Assembly (NCBI GenBank): GCA_964625145.1
Contig: CAZVAQ010000024.1
Location: 1-34,043, forward strand
Source of the DNA: CAYTRP01 sp964625145
GTDB lineage: Bacteria; Sumerlaeota; Sumerlaeia; SLMS01; JAHLLQ01
Length of the DNA stretch: 34,043 bases
Reading direction: 5' to 3'
Below the pieces are notes generated by a model. It was not told the DNA's origin, did no database searches, and worked only from the letters and a program-made list of their open reading frames with translations. Position 1 is the stretch's first letter; each line of letters begins with the position of its first letter. Both the position numbers and the translations under genes were made by a program. This document shows positions 31,075 through 34,043 of this stretch, piece by piece.

Positions 31075-32777
31075 TCGGCTTCCTGCGGCCATGCATCAGG
31101 CTTGGGCTCCAGCCAGTAAAGCTGCACGTTTCGCCCCGCATTGTTCTTCAGCAAATCCAATCCACCAACGTGCTCAACCTCATAGTAACGATTGATGGTC
31201 TCCCAAGCCTTGAGGGAGTCCCGCGGCTCGCCACTGGAGCGCTCGCGCTCGACCGTCTCCGCGTCCGGCTCCTCAAACGGCCACTCCGTCACCATCACGT
31301 GCGGTTTGAAGCGCAGGATCCGGTCCTCCAACGATCCCGCCGCGTAGAACACGTTCACCGAAGTAAAGTCTTCGTACAGCGCAAACGCGCAGGCAATGTG
31401 ACTTAACAGTGCATTGTTCGGCGCGTGGCGTTCCTCCATCAAGTCTCGGACTTTTGCGGCGCTTTGAGCGTAGGAGTACTCCAGATCGCCGATGTACTCG
31501 CGAATCTTCGTGCCTCCGCGAACCGTGAGCACCATCACCAGCAGCACCATCACCAAGGCCGGAACGCGCGACAGCGGCGTCTCGCGGCGGCGTTCCCACA
31601 TCGCGCCCAGCCCCATCGCCACCAGAATCCCCACCGGCGCCGCCATCGCCACGAAGTAACGCAACTGCCGGTTTCCGAAGTAGGACCACAGCGCATACCA
31701 GATGAGAATCGCCAGCATCGGCAGCAGCACAGCCGGCCGCCGATGAAACCGCGGCGACAGGATCAGCAGCAACGCAACGCCAAGCGTCATATACTGGAAC
31801 AGGTACTTGTCCACGTGTTCCAGGTTCTTCCAGAACCAAACCGAATGCCGGTACGTGTGGTACCAATTGATGCCACTGCGCGTGCCGATGTTCGTCGCGT
31901 TGAAGAATTCCACGTCCGCCGGAAACGCCGTGCGGATGTATGATTGCCAGGCAAACAATCCCCCCAACGCCACGATGCCAAACAACACCGGCGCGCCAAA
32001 CGCCACGGGCCAGCTCCTGCGATCCGGCGTGAAGTTCACCGCAAAGATGATCAGCGCAATCACAGGCCCCAACAGCGTCGCCGGCGTCTTCGTCAGCATC
32101 CCCATCAGGAACACCACACCGACAAGCGGCGCGACCCACCAAGCCCGTTGCCCCCGTGCATACGTCGCCAGCAACGCCGCGGCCATCACGAACATCATCA
32201 TCGGCAGCTCGCCAATGGCCAATCGGCTGTGCACGAAGAAGAAGAAGTTTGATGCCATCACCGTGACGGCCGTCATCCCGACCCAGACTGGTTGTCCCAC
32301 GCGCAGCAGCAACAGGAACGTGAACAGACACGTCAGCACAAACCCGCCCGCCGACGTCAGCCGCGCGCCCTCGATCGTCGGCCCCATCAACAGGAAACTC
32401 ACCGCATGCGCCACCTGGTGCATCGGCAGGATCAGCCCGGTGTTGTTCTCCCCCGGGATGTACCACTCCCCAGTCTTGAACCACCGCCGCACCGATGTCG
32501 AATACCACCCTTCGTCACTATAGAGGAAGCCGTCGTTCAGGAACCGCGACCCCAACTCCACCGGGAAATCCGCGCGCAGCTCCACGCATCGCAGCAGCAC
32601 CAGCACCACAATCACCGCCCACCAGACCACAAACAGCGGCCTGCGAAACCGCGCCAGCCAATCCTCGCCGCGGTCGATCGCCCGCGCCACGGGGGCAAAA
32701 CGCGCCTCCAGCGGCCGAACCACCCACGCCAACCCGCGGGCGGGCGCCGATGTCATCTGCTGAAGGGTCTTGATCAA
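31071..32777 (-). CDS. PMT/ArnT-like membrane glycosyltransferase (GT39 type), copy 1
   Basis: 568-residue paralogue of the following gene, with the same order of motifs: VELRADFPVELGSRFLNDGF, LYSDEGWYSTSVRRWFKTGE, HSRLAIGELPMMMF, LMGMLTKTPATLLGPVIALI, FGNRQLRYFVAMAAPVGILV, and in the C-terminal domain HIACAFALYEDFTSVNVFY and HVMVTEWPFE. Predicted function is lipid-linked sugar transfer at the outer face of the membrane. The start is uncertain. The frame is open to a TTG at 32846 without Shine-Dalgarno; the TTG at 32777 has AGGAAGAG upstream and is preferred; an ATG lies at 32756. It is translationally coupled to copy 2. Confidence 0.8.
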   Translation of the reverse strand: MIKTLQQMTSAPARGLAWVVRPLEARFAPVARAIDRGEDWLARFRRPLFVVWWAVIVVLVLLRCVELRADFPVELGSRFLNDGFLYSDEGWYSTSVRRWFKTGEWYIPGENNTGLILPMHQVAHAVSFLLMGPTIEGARLTSAGGFVLTCLFTFLLLLRVGQPVWVGMTAVTVMASNFFFFVHSRLAIGELPMMMFVMAAALLATYARGQRAWWVAPLVGVVFLMGMLTKTPATLLGPVIALIIFAVNFTPDRRSWPVAFGAPVLFGIVALGGLFAWQSYIRTAFPADVEFFNATNIGTRSGINWYHTYRHSVWFWKNLEHVDKYLFQYMTLGVALLLILSPRFHRRPAVLLPMLAILIWYALWSYFGNRQLRYFVAMAAPVGILVAMGLGAMWERRRETPLSRVPALVMVLLVMVLTVRGGTKIREYIGDLEYSYAQSAAKVRDLMEERHAPNNALLSHIACAFALYEDFTSVNVFYAAGSLEDRILRFKPHVMVTEWPFEEPDAETVERERSSGEPRDSLKAWETINRYYEVEHVGGLDLLKNNAGRNVQLYWLEPKPDAWPQEAE

Positions 32778-32894
32778 ATGCGCTCTTCCTCGCCTTGGCC
32801 AGTCTGACTGACCGGCGATGCGAAGTCGCAAACCCCACTGCCGCAACTGGAAATGGGGGCTGGGCGCGGCAAGTACCCAGGCCCCCCAGGTCCA

Positions 32895-33326
32895 TCACTC
32901 GCCATAGGCGGTGATCTTCATCCTTGTGAAGATGAATAACACGTTCAGGTATTCATAGTCGGCATAATGAACCGTCCGGAGGTCTCCATCCCGTGCGGCC
33001 GCTTCGAGCGAGACATCACCAGATCCGAAATCCACTATATGGAAGAATGGAATAATCCATATGAAGTGTGACGATGAAGTGCCAGTACGGCGTTTCCGTT
33101 CGGTGTCGGGCAAGACTGGAGTCTTATCAAAGTCATAGTCCAGCGGCGCCGAATAATGCGTGAAAAGCACGCCATAAGGCGGCCTGACTGGTGCACTGGG
33201 CAGTGGATCTGTTCCCCGCAAATAACCCGGAGCCGCACATCCGGTCGCTCCCCCAGCGACGATCAGAAGCAGCACGAACAGTCGGCCACAACACGCCCAA
33301 GAAAATCGCAGGCTGGGTCGTCGCAT
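32895..33326 (-). CDS. TRL-like family lipoprotein, copy 2
   Basis: 143-residue small lipoprotein. The signal peptide (residues 16-30) ends in AGGATGC. The mature part follows the TRL-like pattern: PPYGVLFTHYSAPLDYDFD, then a GDVSLEAAARDGDLRTVHYA segment and DYEYLNVLFIFTRMKITAYG at the end. The middle part (SSSHFIWIIPFFHIVDFGSG) differs from the first copy and from typical members. TRL-like proteins are secreted or lipid-anchored and of unknown function; the name comes from a tRNA-linked locus. It starts three bases after copy 1's stop, with GGGGGGAG as Shine-Dalgarno lying at the end of copy 1, so both are co-expressed. Confidence 0.72.
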   Translation of the reverse strand: MRRPSLRFSWACCGRLFVLLLIVAGGATGCAAPGYLRGTDPLPSAPVRPPYGVLFTHYSAPLDYDFDKTPVLPDTERKRRTGTSSSHFIWIIPFFHIVDFGSGDVSLEAAARDGDLRTVHYADYEYLNVLFIFTRMKITAYGE

Positions 33327-33329
33327 GGC

Positions 33330-33665
33330 TCACTCCCCCCTGACAATGGTCACATATTCCTGGTAAATCCCGAGGATGTTCGTGTACTCGTAATCCGCCG
33401 AGTGGATGACTTGCAGGTTCGCGTTGCGCGCTGCAGTTTCAATCGAGGCATCGCCTCCTGCAATAAGGCCCAACACGCAGATACTTCGCGACTTGCCTTG
33501 GCGCAGGTTCGCCTTCGTCTGGTCGAAGTCGTGATCCAGCGGGGCCTTGATGTTCGTATACACCGCCCCTGTCGGCGGCACCACCGGTGCCCGCAGGCAA
33601 CCCGTAGAGATCGAGGCAACGCCGGCAATGACAGAAATGACCGCAAATCGTCGAATACAATGCAT
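33330..33665 (-). CDS. TRL-like family lipoprotein, copy 1
   Basis: 111-residue lipoprotein with signal IRRFAVISVIAGVASISTGC, then the typical TRL-like core: TGAVYTNIKAPLDHDFDQTK, SRSICVLGLIAGGDASIETA, ARNANLQVIHSADYEYTNIL and GIYQEYVTIVRGE. This is a good match to the family consensus of a GxLYTNxKAP start and an ADYEYxNILGIYxxYTxxVxGE-like end. The start ATG at 33665 is preceded by GGAG nine bases upstream; the frame is open further but that part has no signal peptide. Function is unknown. It forms a tandem pair with the following copy. Confidence 0.78.
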   Translation of the reverse strand: MHCIRRFAVISVIAGVASISTGCLRAPVVPPTGAVYTNIKAPLDHDFDQTKANLRQGKSRSICVLGLIAGGDASIETAARNANLQVIHSADYEYTNILGIYQEYVTIVRGE

Positions 33666-33782
33666 GGTAGTAACTCCACAAGTGAAGTGTCCCGAATACA
33701 GCATGTTGATCAAGGCAGCATCCGGACAAGCGAGGGGCAACCCCAGAAAGCCCAAACCTCAGATCCTACCTGACCTCATCAA

Positions 33783-33818
33783 CGAAAAACCCCGGGTCGC
33801 AATCATCGCGACCCGGGG
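33783..33818 (-). terminator. Rho-independent terminator for the acidic-tail gene
   Basis: A perfect 11-bp stem, CCCCGGGTCGC (33790-33800) and GCGACCCGGGG (33808-33818), with a 7-nt loop. On the minus strand it is followed directly by TTTTTCG (33789 to 33783). It stops transcription of the gene that enters the window at 34043. Confidence 0.88.
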
Positions 33819-33833
33819 AGCAATGTTCCTGAC

Positions 33834-33875
33834 GAGGAACCAGGAACGTGGAACGAGGAACGAGGAACGAGGAAC
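33834..33875. repeat. Six tandem 7-bp units (GAGGAAC)
   Basis: Reads GAGGAAC, CAGGAAC, GTGGAAC, then GAGGAAC three times, exactly 42 bp. It lies in the untranslated stretch between the acidic-tail gene's stop codon (33880) and its terminator. A short tandem repeat, probably made by slippage; no coding role. Confidence 0.9.
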
Positions 33876-33879
33876 GGGT

Positions 33880-34043
33880 TTACTCTTCTCCGTCTTCCTC
33901 GAACTCCTCTTCCTCTTCTTCCTCGTCCTCCAACGTCGCGCCCTCATCGGTCTCATCCGATTCCTCGGCGTCCTCCTCGAACTCCTCATCCTCCTCGACG
34001 GCGGCCTTCTTCTTCTTCTTCGACTTGGCGACCACTTCCAACT
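33880..34043 (-). CDS. C-terminal end of a protein with Lys-rich then very acidic tail (start outside window)
   Basis: 54 codons are visible before the stop TAA at 33882-33880. The frame reads LEVVAKSKKKKKAAVEEDE and continues with a run of Glu and Asp to the end (EEEEEEFEEDGEE). Such tails occur in trigger factor, RNA polymerase accessory proteins and ribosomal proteins, so the gene cannot be identified from this part. A strong terminator follows. The codon pattern (GAG and GAA) and the terminator support a real gene. Confidence 0.7.
   Translation of the reverse strand, partial: LEVVAKSKKKKKAAVEEDEEFEEDAEESDETDEGATLEDEEEEEEEFEEDGEE

Noticed and set aside
31273..32508. Minus-strand frame overlapping glycosyltransferase copy 1 in another phase
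   Set aside because: Out-of-phase shadow with Gly/Ala/Val/Asp-rich low-complexity composition; the other phase matches its paralogue.
33759..33989. Minus-strand frame of 76 codons across the repeat and terminator
   Set aside because: Its Arg/Lys-rich product is an out-of-phase reading of the acidic tail, the heptad repeat and the terminator.
1..34043. Mobile element, CRISPR array, prophage or tRNA gene
   Set aside because: No transposase or integrase, no direct repeat-spacer pattern, and no cloverleaf-like sequence was noticed; base composition looks even throughout.

Overview
The window is a GC-rich chromosomal segment from a Gram-negative-type bacterium: it encodes an RND efflux outer-membrane factor, several predicted lipoproteins, an apolipoprotein N-acyltransferase and a pseudopilin. 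The mix of GntR/LacI hybrid regulator, pseudopilin, phytanoyl-CoA dioxygenase-like protein and large sugar loci suggests an uncultured lineage such as Sumerlaeota, Hydrogenedentota, Lentisphaerota or a planctomycete relative. Sequence alone does not settle this. I saw no tRNA, rRNA, CRISPR array or transposase.

Region 1 (1-2891, minus strand) is the end of a heavy-metal efflux operon: a small Cys-rich exported protein, a TolC-family lipoprotein and an RND adaptor (cut by the window edge) with two tandem heavy-metal-binding motifs.

Region 2 (3113-28238, all plus strand) is a 25-kb carbohydrate-utilisation locus. A GntR-HTH/LacI-type regulator precedes a sugar ABC importer (binding protein plus two permeases, no ATPase). 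Then come four diverged copies of a beta-propeller protein resembling DUF4185/DUF5005 (two with export signals, two without), an SGNH esterase, an apolipoprotein N-acyltransferase, an (alpha/alpha)6-barrel glycosidase and a GH38 alpha-mannosidase. After a 420-bp non-coding leader follow a secreted beta-sandwich-like protein, a pseudopilin, a phytanoyl-CoA dioxygenase-like protein, a ROK kinase, a phosphomannose-isomerase-like protein with an extra N-terminal domain, an NlpC/P60-type lipoprotein and an N-acylglucosamine 2-epimerase. Five copies of a GTRTGYATAC-like motif, found in three intergenic gaps, look like the operators of one regulon. The simplest reading is uptake and hydrolysis of a mannose-containing, probably acylated glycan, with mannose (and perhaps ManNAc) fed to fructose-6-phosphate. 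If the propellers are DUF4185 (GH183-like) enzymes, an arabinan/mannan polymer is a speculative candidate substrate.

Region 3 (28309-34043, minus strand) is separated from the sugar locus by a bidirectional terminator. It holds malate dehydrogenase, two tandem PMT/GT39-type membrane glycosyltransferases, two tandem TRL-like lipoproteins, and the acidic C-terminus of a gene cut by the window edge, followed by a six-unit 7-bp tandem repeat and a strong terminator.
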